IMG/VR virus record: IMGVR_UViG_3300042503_000110
Coordinates: 1 to 64,000 of that record
DNA length: 64,000 bases
Strand: one strand, 5' to 3'
From: a virus
Under the pieces are notes generated by a model that saw only the letters and a program-made list of their open reading frames with translations, was not told the DNA's origin and did not search any database. The position numbers and the translations under genes were made by a program. This document shows positions 1 to 8,288 of the stretch, one piece after another; position 1 is the stretch's first letter, and every line of letters begins with the position of its first letter.

Positions 1-96
<96 letters not shown>

Positions 97-315
97 TTAG
101 GAAAATGGTGGGGCTATCCTATCAACTACTCTACCAAAGGTCTGGTTAGATCTTACCTTGATGTCCTTGTGGGTAAATTGCCAGAGTTCTCCACTGTCTA
201 GTATTACGGTGTATATGGTGTCCGTCTCATGGCCGTAGTCTGTTACTAGCCATACTATTCCTTTTCCTTTAGGTGTGTTTACTTCTAGTCTGTTATGGGG
301 TTCGTATATGTGCAT
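97..315 (-). CDS. Small conserved phage protein, function unknown
   Basis: Leftward 72-residue ORF beginning MHIYEPHNRLEVNTP. An upstream ATG at 387 would give 96 residues but would overlap the preceding leftward gene by 95 bases. The internal ATG at 315 leaves a 23-base overlap and is the likelier start. The protein alternates charged and beta-type residues (for example GIVWLVTDYGHETDT, then LWQFTHKDIKV) and looks like a compact all-beta fold. I recall similar small proteins in other Bacteroidota phages, but no function. It is co-transcribed with the GNAT-like gene ahead of it and ends next to the poly-C contig edge. Confidence 0.6.
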   Translation of the reverse strand: MHIYEPHNRLEVNTPKGKGIVWLVTDYGHETDTIYTVILDSGELWQFTHKDIKVRSNQTFGRVVDRIAPPFS

Positions 316-988
316 GAGAGTCTCGGTTACATAGTTTAATGTAAAGTTGGGTATCTTTAGACCAGTGTTTTCCTGTCCACCATTCAAATCCCTTGAACTG
401 AGATTTGTATATGCAGGATTCTTCGTAGCCCCCTAAGATATAAAGGTATCTACAGTCTAGGAGGTTTGCTAGTTCGGATTCGTACATCTGGGAAATATTA
501 CCTAAAGATAACTTGGGTTCTTGGTAGTCCCATAGGAACTGATAAGATACAAACGCGGATTCGTTGCTCTGTCGGTACAACTTGTGAATCAAAGCCCCTA
601 TCAGTCTCTCCTCCTTATAGTAAAGAAGTACGAAAAAGTCCTTTGTAGTTAAGAAGTCTTTTAAGTTTATCTTACGCTCAAAACCGTGTTTCTCTATGTA
701 CTCGGCATAAATAGGCTCTAGTAGCTCAACAATCTCCGCAGTCAGCCTACAACTGGTATAAGTAACGTCCTTGGCTAGTTTCCTCGTAGTCTTGCTAGGC
801 TTGTACTGACGTAAATCCAGCCTGACCGACCTTAGATTGTACCAGTAGTCTCCCCACTCTACCCAGCCACTCTCAAGATAGTCGATAAAGTCTTTACCTT
901 GAGCAATTCCCTTGGGGTCTGAATAGATAAAATCCTGCTCAGTGATCTTTCCAAATCCCTCTATATGGTCAAAGACTACCTTTATCAT
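293..988 (-). CDS. GNAT-like acyltransferase, Ate1/Bpt-related candidate
   Basis: A 231-residue leftward gene starting MIKVVFDHIEGF. The last 110 residues look like the C-terminal half of arginyl/leucyl-tRNA-protein transferases. There is a strand FFVLLYYKEERLIGALIHKL, then LWDYQEPKLSLGNISQMYESELA followed by CRYLYILGGYEES and YKSQFKGFEWW. This echoes the family pattern of a 'lG..s...Ei..a...g..YlYlGy....c..m.YK..F.P.e' segment. These enzymes transfer an amino acid from charged tRNA to protein N-termini. The N-terminal half is not recognised and lacks an obvious cysteine cluster. The gene is divergent from the rightward late genes, with a possible reverse promoter at 1006-1013. The assignment is by pattern only; another GNAT acyltransferase is possible. 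Confidence 0.55.
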   Translation of the reverse strand: MIKVVFDHIEGFGKITEQDFIYSDPKGIAQGKDFIDYLESGWVEWGDYWYNLRSVRLDLRQYKPSKTTRKLAKDVTYTSCRLTAEIVELLEPIYAEYIEKHGFERKINLKDFLTTKDFFVLLYYKEERLIGALIHKLYRQSNESAFVSYQFLWDYQEPKLSLGNISQMYESELANLLDCRYLYILGGYEESCIYKSQFKGFEWWTGKHWSKDTQLYIKLCNRDSHAHIRTP

Positions 989-1005
989 ATTACTGTATCT
1001 TAATT

Positions 1006-1013
1006 CAAATTTA
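1006..1013 (-). promoter_or_regulatory. Candidate -7 element for the leftward genes
   Basis: Read on the minus strand this is TAAATTTG, matching the Bacteroidota -7 consensus TAnnTTTG, 17 bases upstream of the start at 988. No matching TTG sits at the expected distance upstream, so support is moderate. Confidence 0.4.
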
Positions 1014-1015
1014 AC

Positions 1016-1023
1016 TATCTTTG
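1016..1023 (+). promoter_or_regulatory. Candidate -7 element, nearly leaderless
   Basis: TATCTTTG matches TAnnTTTG. Only four bases separate it from the ATG at 1028, so the transcript would begin at or within a base or two of the start codon. No clear -33 TTG is visible. It lies back to back with the leftward promoter candidate. Confidence 0.4.
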
Positions 1024-1027
1024 TCTT

Positions 1028-1528
1028 ATGGAGAATGTTTTTTTAATTGATGGAGAATTAGAATCTAGTTTAATTAATGTTGTTTGCTTAGAAGTTAAAG
1101 AAAAGTTTAAAGACCTTTCTGAAGTATCTAAGTTAGGAGTCTTGTGTGTTTCTCCTGATTATTCGGGGACAATTGGTATGCGCGTTCTTCATGCCCTGTA
1201 CTCCCTGCACAAAAACCAACTTCCAGAATACGTCTGTATAGACACCCCCTATTCTACAGATTCTGACGAACAAAAAAACAACTTTAAGGTTATCTTAAAT
1301 GTCATAGCTCCCTACTTTAAACAGAAGGTTGACAAAGTTGTTATTGTATCTTCCGTAGACTCCGAAGAATACTCTTGGATAAAAGAAATTTTAATTAAAG
1401 CTAACTTCCTAGAAGAGAACTTAACATTCATTTCTCTGGTAGAATCCCAAGATTCTGAATTTAAATCAGAGATCGTAGGAGAGTACATAGAGTTCACGCC
1501 TAAGTTCTGGTGGGAAGCTATTTCTTAA
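1028..1528 (+). CDS. Hypothetical protein, possible Rossmann-type alpha/beta fold
   Basis: A 166-residue protein beginning MENVFLIDGELES. It alternates predicted beta strands and helices: KLGVLCVSPDY, YVCIDTPYSTD, then DKVVIVSSVD followed by a helix and NLTFISLVESQDSE. The VVIVSS strand followed by D/E and a helix, and the preceding CIDTPYSTDSDE segment, are loosely like a phosphoribosyltransferase fold, but I see no complete pyrophosphate-binding loop, so no enzyme is claimed. It is the first rightward gene, separated from the giant fibre by 54 bases that carry another promoter. Its close -7 element implies a very short leader. Confidence 0.6.
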   Translation: MENVFLIDGELESSLINVVCLEVKEKFKDLSEVSKLGVLCVSPDYSGTIGMRVLHALYSLHKNQLPEYVCIDTPYSTDSDEQKNNFKVILNVIAPYFKQKVDKVVIVSSVDSEEYSWIKEILIKANFLEENLTFISLVESQDSEFKSEIVGEYIEFTPKFWWEAIS

Positions 1529-1566
1529 CACTTAAAGTTAAAACTTTACTTTTTTGGGCAAAATCT

Positions 1567-1574
1567 TATCTTTG
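1567..1574 (+). promoter_or_regulatory. Candidate -7 element for the giant fibre gene
   Basis: TATCTTTG matches TAnnTTTG and lies eight bases before the ATG at 1583, implying a leader of only a few bases. A clean -33 TTG at the usual 19-21 base spacing is not visible, although a T-rich stretch precedes it. Confidence 0.45.
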
Positions 1575-1582
1575 TATAAGTC

Positions 1583-4500
1583 ATGCCTTACAGCAATCCT
1601 ATTACCCAGGCCGAACTCACGGACCTCGCCTATTATAATCCCTTACATCCGAGGGATGGCAGTCCTGCTGAGCAGTATATGCCACAAGCGTACTTCCTTG
1701 TTCCTCCTGCAACACAGGCGGGGCCAGTTAAATGGAGATTATTTGACGCAGCCTACATTACTACGGGTATCATCGACCCCAATAGGCTAGGAACTGGAGC
1801 CACTGGGGCAGGGAACCTTTACTTAGCAGATGATGGAACATGGAAACCTGTTTCAGGAGGAGGAGGCGGAGCTGTAGATAGAATAATAGCAGGAACTAAT
1901 ATAAGCATTAGTCCAACAGGAGGAACAGGTGTAGTGACCATTAATGCAACTACTCTCAATCCAGACCCTACTGGATACGGTTCTTTCTTTTCAAACCAAA
2001 CTCAAGCTATATCTGTTATTAATACACCTCAAGTTGTTACCTTTAACAACACTTACGAGGCAAATGATGTTTACCTTTCTTCTAACCGTATTTACTTTAA
2101 TAAGGCAGGTACATATCAGTTTGCTTATATCGCTCAAGTATTTAATACTGCTAATAGCATAGAGCATTGTTCTTTTTGGATAAGGTATAACGGAAATAAT
2201 TTTCCTAACTCTGCTACACATATAACTGTAAACGCAAGAAAGTCTTCTACAGAGCCTTCTGAACAGCAGATGAAACTTATCTTAAGTGGAACGGCTCAGA
2301 ACGATGGAGACTACATAGAGCTATATTGGCAAGGTACTACTACTAGTTTGAGTTTGGGATATATTGCTGCAGGACCAGGTGAGGCTCCAGTAAACTCCCC
2401 TTCTGTAATTGCAAACATTATCCCTATTGGTGCACAAGGAAGAGATTCTAACTTAAACGAGTTAAACGACGTTACTATTACCTCTCCTGTTAATAATCAA
2501 TTACTCAGATACAATTCAGGAATTTGGGAGAACTGGACTCCTAACTTCTTAACTTCTGTTCCTACTTTAGATCAAGTTACTACTGCTGGTAATACTACCA
2601 CTAATGCGATTACCATTGGTGGGTTAAATAGTATCAATAAAGACATTGGAACAAATCTACATTTGTATACAAAGCCAAATTTTATTCAAGATGGTAGTTC
2701 TATTGTGTACGCTAAGAATTTATCTGGCAGTAAAGGTTCTTTTTCAGGAGTTGTAGTAGATAATGTTTCGGGGGCTTTTGGGGGACATTTCATAACAAGT
2801 TCGGCATCTGCCAATCCAGATTGGTTAATTGGACTTAGTAAAAATGTAGGTACTTGGGGAGATTTGTTTTATATGGCAGATAGTCTTGCAGCATCAGTCG
2901 TTTTGACATTAACTAAAGCTACAAAAAATGTCCTCATAGGCACTACTACTGATGCAGGATATAAATTAGATGTTAATGGGACTGCAAGAATTAATGATGT
3001 CTTTACTATTACTAAACCATTCCAAACTGGAGTAAGAGAAAGATTATTAACAGCAAGTGTTTCTGATGCATCTGGTGATTTCTTTTTTATCAATAATGGT
3101 ACAATTGGTGATGGTAGATTTGCTCCAGCTTTTGGTGGTATAATGAATACCACTAATAGTTTATTTGGATTAAGTTTTCAAGGATTTACAACCTCTGCAT
3201 TAGATACAGCGGCTGGAAATTTTGGGTTAGTGGATTTTGGAGCAATGCGAACTACAAATGCAACTGACCCCCTTAATGGAACATTATCTAATGTAGTTAA
3301 TAGAAAACTTTTTACTTTTAGAGGATTAGATGCTTCAAGCACATATTTAACAATTTTTTCTAGTGGTAATGTTAATATTGGAAATGTTCTTACTGATACG
3401 GGATATAAATTAGATGTAAATGGAACTGCCAGGGTACAAGGAGAACTAACAGTAAATGTACCTTCAGGTGGTAGTTTTGTAAGAGAGTCTTTAGTTAGAA
3501 TGTCTGTAGCTGATGCTCCTAATGATGCTTTTTTTATTGGTAATGGAACTAATGGAAATAATGTATTTTGGCCATCTTTTGCAGGATTCGGAACTAATGC
3601 TAATAGAGCAGGTATACAATTCTTAGGAATAGTTAATGAGACTAGTGACGTTGTTGGAGATGGAATTACATCAATTTTAAATTTTGAGGTAGCAAAAATT
3701 AGCGGAACGTCTGATCCGTTAAATGCTACTCGAAGTTCCGTAACTACAAAATCAGTACTAACTGTTGTAAACAATGGTGCATTTTATTTAAGAATGTTTG
3801 CTAATGGTAACTTAGCAATAGGTACTACTACAGACAATGGATATAAATTAGATGTTAATGGTAACACAGCGGTAAGAGGTAGTTTATTAGTAACAGACAC
3901 AGCAGGTACTCTCAGAACCGCTATATCTGGATTTGATAATAATGAAATTGCTTTTAATGGGACTAGATGGGTTCCAGATGCGTCATCAAATATAACTTAC
4001 AGTAATGGACAACTTACTCTTGGGGGAAGTAATCCTAGAATACTTGCTGGAAACCAAGATATTATTATAACAAACGTTAATGGTAACGTACCAAACAGTT
4101 ACATAACTTTAAGAGGTGTTGGAGCAACTAGTATTTACAGTAATAGAACAAGAGACATAGTTTTACTAACTATGTCTACTGTAATTCCATCTGGTTCAAG
4201 TAATATAAACTATAATTCATTAAGTATATCTCCCTCTGTAGATTACTCAGGAGTTACTGGGTCTAGTATTTTTAGAGGGTTATACTATGCCCCTATACTA
4301 ACAGGGTTTGTTGGTGAACATGAAGCAATAAGAACTGCCGCAGGAAAAGTAATACACCAAGGACTAACCAACGCAACACACTCAGATGTAGTTTATTATA
4401 ACTCTACTACAGGAGAGCTTACTTATGGAGCATTACCTACCCCTGCTACGCCAACATTAGATGCTGTAACTACTGCTGGTAATAGTACTACTAACGGAAT

Positions 4501-7237
4501 AACTGTAGGTGCTTCTGTTATTGATGGCATTACAATATGGGATAGTAATAGTTCAGGAACAAAAAATATAGGTATTGGATTCCAAACTCTTTTAAACTCT
4601 ACTACTGGGTTTAGCAATACTGCTGTAGGTTATAGGGCAGGGGAAGCTACAACTACTGGTTTAGGTAATGAGTTTTTTGGAGCAGAAGCTGGAATTAACA
4701 ATACTACAGGTTTTGCAAACGTTTATCTGGGAGGAAGTGCTGGTTATTTTGAAAAAACAGCAAACTATAATGTATATATAGGTAATTCGGCTGGAGGAGG
4801 TTTTTCAGATGGAACATCTACTAGTGGAAACAATGTAGCTATTGGCAGATTAGCGGGAAATAATTCTAGTGGTGGAGACAACGTGTTTCTTGGACATAGT
4901 GCTGGTAGAAATTCTACTGTGTCGAATCGACTTATTATAGGCAATAGAAATAATTCCAGCTTACTTGAGGGAAATTTTAGCACAGGTAATATTTTAATTG
5001 GCACAAGTACCGACAGTGGATATAAGTTAGATGTAAATGGAGATGTCCGCATTCTTGGAAACTTGTACATGAACGATGCAACCAACCGAACTATCTACGG
5101 TATAAATGGAACTTATATAAATCTATACAACGGAGGTACAGGAGGTATGGATTTTTACTCCTTAGGTGGGAATGCGGAATCTAGATTTTTTGGAGGACTA
5201 AGAGTAACAGGAAACTTAATTACGCAGGGTTCTTTCAGCATGAGTGGAAACCTAGACATAGGAAGCAACAACTTTGTAGGGGCTGTATCCAATGGTATAC
5301 GTCTTTATAGAGGATTTGATGCAAGTATGCAGTTTTATCTAGGACATCCAACAGTCGGAGACTTTCTTTGGGATTACCCAGAAAACACAACGTTAATGGT
5401 TTTAAAGCGTGGAGGTAACTTAGGAATAGGAACTACAAACCCAACCGATAAATTATACGTTCAAGGAAACTCTACAGTTACAGGGTACTTAGGAGTGCAT
5501 GGTCTTTTATATCACAGGTCTAGTTTTGCAGTCTTAAATAAAGCAGCAGGAGGATGGTTATTCTGGGCTAACAGAAACGACAGCGAAGCAGAAGTTGCTA
5601 TGCGTTTAGATTATGTAAGATCTATTAACGGTACAGCAGGAGGTAATGTTGGAATAGGTACAACAACCCCATCACATAAATTAGAGGTCGTAGGCGATAG
5701 TTTTATTCAAACACAAATAAGATCTACTAATAGTGCAGCAGGAATTAAACTTGTTCCTTCTAGTGGACATAACTACGAGATACAGGCAACTACCTCAAAC
5801 GAATTTTTAATTTATAATAGAACAACAAATCAATACAATTTATTTATTACTGGAGGTGGTTATGTAGGTATAAACACAAGTAGTCCTACTCATACTTTAG
5901 ATGTAAATGGGCCAGGGAGATTTACAGGTGTTTTAAGAGCAGATAATGCTGTAGACTCCTATAGTTCAACAGCTTCACATAGATTATTTACTGGGTCTTC
6001 TGTGTTTGCAGGAGGTATTGGACTTTCTAACTGGACTGGTAGAGGAGGATCTGATATTGATATATATTCAGTATCAAATATCGCTTTCCAAACCAATGAT
6101 ACAAATGTTCCTAAAATGTTTATTAATACCACTGGAAATGTTGGTATAGGAACAACAGCTCCTAACTCTAAACTACATATTTACGGAGGTATACAGAACT
6201 GGAATGCTGATATTCCAGGACAAACAGTAGGGACAATTCACTTAGCCCCTAACAGCAATGCTAGTGATTTTGGAAATGCTATTACATTTGGAGCAATTGA
6301 CTGGAATAGTGGGGGAGATGCTCAAGCAGGTATTTATGTAAAAGCAAGTGGGGCATATGGTACTAAAATGTACTTTGCTACTACTAATAGTTTTGCAACT
6401 GGTTCTAGAACTAGAATGATGATCAACAATGATGGAAGAGTTACAATAAATACAACAGTTCCAGCTTCAGTATTAACCGTAAACGTAGGAAACGGAGGAG
6501 CAAATGGTTCAGGAGGTGTCACAATTTATGGAACAGGAAATTACCATAGCTTAGAAATGGGTATTGAAGGTAATTACGATGGAATGATTCGTACCTATGG
6601 TAATGACCTTTTGTTATATGGAGGACATTGGAGAACTGTAGGTGCAGTAGCTAGTGGAGACCATAGTATTAAATTCTTTACTACAAAGAGTGGTAGTGCT
6701 GACTGGTCGACTGCTAAAATGGTCCTAAACCATAACGGTAACTTAGGAATAGGTACAACTAATCCAGGATATAAATTACACGTTAATAATGGAGATGTAT
6801 CTATAGGAGATTCTACTTCTCAAACTTATTTTGCTCCAGATACTGTTTACAGCAGAGGTGCAATTATGGGCCTTGGTAGTACTATTTCTGCTGAAGGAAC
6901 TACTAGACATCTTAGATTACTTACAAGTTTAAGCGGAGCAACAAGTAAAATATCTATTGGATATTTTAAAGCAGGGCCTGGTTGGTATGCAGCATTCCAT
7001 GTAGATAGTTCTCAAACAAACCCAGCAGTTCTTCTTCAGCCTGAAGGAAACAACGTAATTATTGGAGGCACTACAGACTCTGGAGACAAATTAAACGTAG
7101 TAGGTACTGTAGCTGCTACTGGGTATAAGATTAATGGAAACGTTGGGTGGACAGGAACTATCTTTATTGCAACCAATCCTCCAGGTCAACAAAACATTAC
7201 TGTTGAAGGCGGTTTGATTACAGGTTTTGGTGCTTGA
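1583..7237 (+). CDS. Giant tail fibre / adhesin with KLDVNG and LbR repeats
   Basis: An 1,884-residue protein, probably a trimeric fibre that binds the host surface. The N-terminus (MPYSNPITQAELTDL) is a short attachment region followed by a Gly-rich linker. Residues about 130-280 look like a jelly-roll of the C1q/TNF-like type (GTYQFAYIAQVF, DYIELYWQGTT). The rest is built from at least ten fibre repeats of the type 'GIGTTxxGYKLDVNG' (near 2960, 3400, 3840, 5020, 5445, 5665, 5895, 6170, 6770 and 7085). Residues about 990-1130 form left-handed beta-roll repeats like trimeric autotransporter heads (NTAVGYRAG, NVYIGNSAG, NVAIGRLAG, NVFLGHSAG). No C-terminal S74-type chaperone peptidase is apparent. 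The TGA stop overlaps the -33 element of the next promoter. Confidence 0.85.
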   Translation: MPYSNPITQAELTDLAYYNPLHPRDGSPAEQYMPQAYFLVPPATQAGPVKWRLFDAAYITTGIIDPNRLGTGATGAGNLYLADDGTWKPVSGGGGGAVDRIIAGTNISISPTGGTGVVTINATTLNPDPTGYGSFFSNQTQAISVINTPQVVTFNNTYEANDVYLSSNRIYFNKAGTYQFAYIAQVFNTANSIEHCSFWIRYNGNNFPNSATHITVNARKSSTEPSEQQMKLILSGTAQNDGDYIELYWQGTTTSLSLGYIAAGPGEAPVNSPSVIANIIPIGAQGRDSNLNELNDVTITSPVNNQLLRYNSGIWENWTPNFLTSVPTLDQVTTAGNTTTNAITIGGLNSINKDIGTNLHLYTKPNFIQDGSSIVYAKNLSGSKGSFSGVVVDNVSGAFGGHFITSSASANPDWLIGLSKNVGTWGDLFYMADSLAASVVLTLTKATKNVLIGTTTDAGYKLDVNGTARINDVFTITKPFQTGVRERLLTASVSDASGDFFFINNGTIGDGRFAPAFGGIMNTTNSLFGLSFQGFTTSALDTAAGNFGLVDFGAMRTTNATDPLNGTLSNVVNRKLFTFRGLDASSTYLTIFSSGNVNIGNVLTDTGYKLDVNGTARVQGELTVNVPSGGSFVRESLVRMSVADAPNDAFFIGNGTNGNNVFWPSFAGFGTNANRAGIQFLGIVNETSDVVGDGITSILNFEVAKISGTSDPLNATRSSVTTKSVLTVVNNGAFYLRMFANGNLAIGTTTDNGYKLDVNGNTAVRGSLLVTDTAGTLRTAISGFDNNEIAFNGTRWVPDASSNITYSNGQLTLGGSNPRILAGNQDIIITNVNGNVPNSYITLRGVGATSIYSNRTRDIVLLTMSTVIPSGSSNINYNSLSISPSVDYSGVTGSSIFRGLYYAPILTGFVGEHEAIRTAAGKVIHQGLTNATHSDVVYYNSTTGELTYGALPTPATPTLDAVTTAGNSTTNGITVGASVIDGITIWDSNSSGTKNIGIGFQTLLNSTTGFSNTAVGYRAGEATTTGLGNEFFGAEAGINNTTGFANVYLGGSAGYFEKTANYNVYIGNSAGGGFSDGTSTSGNNVAIGRLAGNNSSGGDNVFLGHSAGRNSTVSNRLIIGNRNNSSLLEGNFSTGNILIGTSTDSGYKLDVNGDVRILGNLYMNDATNRTIYGINGTYINLYNGGTGGMDFYSLGGNAESRFFGGLRVTGNLITQGSFSMSGNLDIGSNNFVGAVSNGIRLYRGFDASMQFYLGHPTVGDFLWDYPENTTLMVLKRGGNLGIGTTNPTDKLYVQGNSTVTGYLGVHGLLYHRSSFAVLNKAAGGWLFWANRNDSEAEVAMRLDYVRSINGTAGGNVGIGTTTPSHKLEVVGDSFIQTQIRSTNSAAGIKLVPSSGHNYEIQATTSNEFLIYNRTTNQYNLFITGGGYVGINTSSPTHTLDVNGPGRFTGVLRADNAVDSYSSTASHRLFTGSSVFAGGIGLSNWTGRGGSDIDIYSVSNIAFQTNDTNVPKMFINTTGNVGIGTTAPNSKLHIYGGIQNWNADIPGQTVGTIHLAPNSNASDFGNAITFGAIDWNSGGDAQAGIYVKASGAYGTKMYFATTNSFATGSRTRMMINNDGRVTINTTVPASVLTVNVGNGGANGSGGVTIYGTGNYHSLEMGIEGNYDGMIRTYGNDLLLYGGHWRTVGAVASGDHSIKFFTTKSGSADWSTAKMVLNHNGNLGIGTTNPGYKLHVNNGDVSIGDSTSQTYFAPDTVYSRGAIMGLGSTISAEGTTRHLRLLTSLSGATSKISIGYFKAGPGWYAAFHVDSSQTNPAVLLQPEGNNVIIGGTTDSGDKLNVVGTVAATGYKINGNVGWTGTIFIATNPPGQQNITVEGGLITGFGA
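2957..5040 (+). repeat. Near-identical dispersed direct repeats in the fibre gene
   Basis: A 23-base unit starting GGATATAAATTAGATGT occurs at 2957-2979, 3401-3423, 3839-3861 and, with one A-to-G change, 5018-5040. It encodes GYKLDVNG. More diverged copies continue downstream. Such repeats allow in-frame recombination that lengthens, shortens or reshuffles the fibre. Confidence 0.8.
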
Positions 7238-7264
7238 CAACTGTAATATAAAATGTTATATTTG
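7234..7264 (+). promoter_or_regulatory. Promoter for the small-gene cluster 7270-8121
   Basis: TTG at 7234-7236, 20 bases, then TATATTTG at 7257-7264. Five bases separate the -7 element from the ATG at 7270, so the mRNA is expected to be essentially leaderless. The -33 element overlaps the stop codon of the fibre gene. Confidence 0.7.
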
Positions 7265-7269
7265 TAATT

Positions 7270-7563
7270 ATGATTAAGATTCAAGACGTTGTAGTTCCGA
7301 CCAAAGGAACAGGAAAATACTTTAACCTTCTTGCGTTGAACTTTCCGCCTAACCCTACATCAGTAAGTTTTTACTGGTCTGTGTACGAAGAAACGCAAAA
7401 CGGACAAACTGAAGAAGGAACTCCTACACTAGGTCCTGGTAAGTTAATCTTAGAAGGAAACATTACTATGAATCAAGAAACCTATGCAAATTGGGGCACA
7501 GACGATGAGTTTGTAATTGACTGGGCTTTGAACGAACTAGGATTCACTAAAGTAACCGAATAA
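7270..7563 (+). CDS. Conserved small phage structural-region protein
   Basis: A 97-residue protein, predicted all-beta, starting MIKIQDVVVPTKGTGKYF. The central part SFYWSVYEETQNGQ and the end EFVIDWALNELGF are patterns I recall from small genes lying between fibre genes in Bacteroidota phages. No signal peptide, membrane segment or catalytic motif is visible. It is first in a three-gene cluster with its own promoter. Its role is not known; a fibre or tail accessory protein is plausible from position. Confidence 0.6.
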   Translation: MIKIQDVVVPTKGTGKYFNLLALNFPPNPTSVSFYWSVYEETQNGQTEEGTPTLGPGKLILEGNITMNQETYANWGTDDEFVIDWALNELGFTKVTE

Positions 7564-7570
7564 ACAAAAT

Positions 7571-7580
7571 AAAACCAACC
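7571..7580 (+). promoter_or_regulatory. AAAACCAACC leader motif
   Basis: This ten-base sequence sits three bases before the ATG at 7584. The same ten bases precede the starts at 21839 and 31082, and close variants precede 28268 and 52468. A shared translation-related element is inferred. Confidence 0.4.
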
Positions 7581-7583
7581 TAT

Positions 7584-7856
7584 ATGTCTACTACAAAAAT
7601 CGACTTAAACAAAGCTATCACAGATCTTGATGGCAAAGAAATTGAAGGTTCTAACCTTGGTAAACTTGTAGCTCAAATGCTTATCACCGCAACTAAAGGT
7701 GATGCTTTGAAGTACATGTCTTGGGCACTTAAATTGCATGCAGGAGAAAGTCTTGAACTAGACCCTAGCGACAAAGACTTGCTTAAGAACTTTATCAAAG
7801 ACCACGAGCAGTTGACTATCCTTTCTAAGGCACAAATGTTAGAATGTTTTAACTAA
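7584..7856 (+). CDS. Conserved small phage protein, mostly helical
   Basis: A 90-residue protein starting MSTTKIDLNKAITDLDGKEI. The pattern 'TKIDL...LDGxEI...NLGKLVAQML...KGDALKYMSWALKLH..ESLELDPSDKDLLKNFI' is one I recall across Bacteroidota phage structural regions, but its function is not established. There is no signal or membrane segment. It is followed after four bases by the next gene. A tail assembly or fibre chaperone role is possible from context only. Confidence 0.65.
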   Translation: MSTTKIDLNKAITDLDGKEIEGSNLGKLVAQMLITATKGDALKYMSWALKLHAGESLELDPSDKDLLKNFIKDHEQLTILSKAQMLECFN

Positions 7857-7860
7857 GATT

Positions 7861-8121
7861 ATGAGCGAAACTAGATTACCATTAAGCCCTGAAGAAAAAG
7901 CTGCATTAGAGCAATTTCAGACTAAAGTACACCAAGTTATTATTGACTTAGGTAAAATTGAATTGCAACTTAGTGACTTACAGAATGTTAAAGACCAAGT
8001 TAAACAAGTAATGTCACAAGTAGTAGCTGAACAAAATCAGTACTTTGCTGATTTAGAAGAAAAGTACGGTAAGGGAGGAATAGATCCAAAATCTTACGAG
8101 TACATTCTTTCTGAAGAATAA
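7861..8121 (+). CDS. Small coiled-coil protein of the fibre region
   Basis: An 86-residue protein with one long amphipathic helix (residues about 10-65, heptad pattern through QVIIDLGKIELQLSDLQNVK and on to VVAEQNQYFADL) ending in KYGKGGIDPKSYEYI. It belongs to a small conserved type frequent in Bacteroidota phages, with unknown function. It is third and last in the cluster that starts at 7270. A promoter and terminator-like hairpin follow. Confidence 0.65.
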   Translation: MSETRLPLSPEEKAALEQFQTKVHQVIIDLGKIELQLSDLQNVKDQVKQVMSQVVAEQNQYFADLEEKYGKGGIDPKSYEYILSEE

Positions 8122-8134
8122 TTTTTAAAAATGG

Positions 8135-8163
8135 TTGGGATATCACAAACTTAATTATATTTG
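8135..8163 (+). promoter_or_regulatory. Promoter in the 8122-8288 gap
   Basis: TTG at 8135-8137, 18 bases, then TATATTTG at 8156-8163. No coding start follows before the strong hairpin at 8205, so it appears to drive a short transcript. Confidence 0.6.
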
Positions 8164-8166
8164 TGT

Positions 8167-8233
8167 TTCCATCTAGCCATTTGTTTTCCATATTCCTTCG
8201 CAAGAAAGGTAGGGCCCTCTCCCTACCTTTTTT
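8167..8233 (+). ncRNA. Candidate small RNA of about 65 nt
   Basis: A good promoter (8135-8163) is followed, with no ORF between, by a perfect 10-bp terminator hairpin with T-run at 8205-8233. The predicted transcript is about 65 nucleotides with its own terminator. It could be a phage regulatory RNA. The alternative is that the hairpin simply ends the upstream operon and the promoter match is chance. A second promoter for 8289 starts directly after the hairpin. Confidence 0.4.
8205..8233 (+). terminator. Intrinsic terminator
   Basis: AAAGGTAGGG (8205-8214), a six-base loop, then CCCTACCTTT (8221-8230) running into further Ts. Perfect 10-bp stem with a T-run. Confidence 0.85.
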
Positions 8234-8238
8234 GTTTC

Positions 8239-8268
8239 TTGACTTTATTTATAATTTAACTATTTTTG
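8239..8268 (+). promoter_or_regulatory. Promoter for 8289-13605
   Basis: TTGAC with TTG at 8239-8241, 19 bases, then TATTTTTG at 8261-8268. The next ATG is at 8289, giving a leader of roughly 15-18 bases. No further terminator or promoter is obvious until 13608, so it probably drives the whole second fibre cluster. Confidence 0.7.
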
Positions 8269-8288
8269 TGAATAGCTGATATTCTGTT

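Noticed and set aside
1554-1790. Alternative-frame rightward ORF over the start of the fibre gene
   Set aside because: Its start lies upstream of the -7 element, and the overlapping frame from 1583 encodes a long protein with recognisable domains.
3178-3774. Antisense ORF of 198 codons inside the giant fibre gene
   Set aside because: It is the reverse reading of low-complexity fibre repeats (rich in Val, Leu, Pro, Thr with no domain). The plus-strand frame carries clear fibre motifs, so it is a shadow. The same holds for the other antisense ORFs at 2869-3153, 4765-5085, 10550-10936, 53239-53568 and 58122-58460.
4557-4950. Evenly spaced short repeats that could suggest a CRISPR-like array
   Set aside because: They lie in frame within the fibre gene and encode left-handed beta-roll repeats (AVGYRAG-type), with unit lengths that vary by codons.
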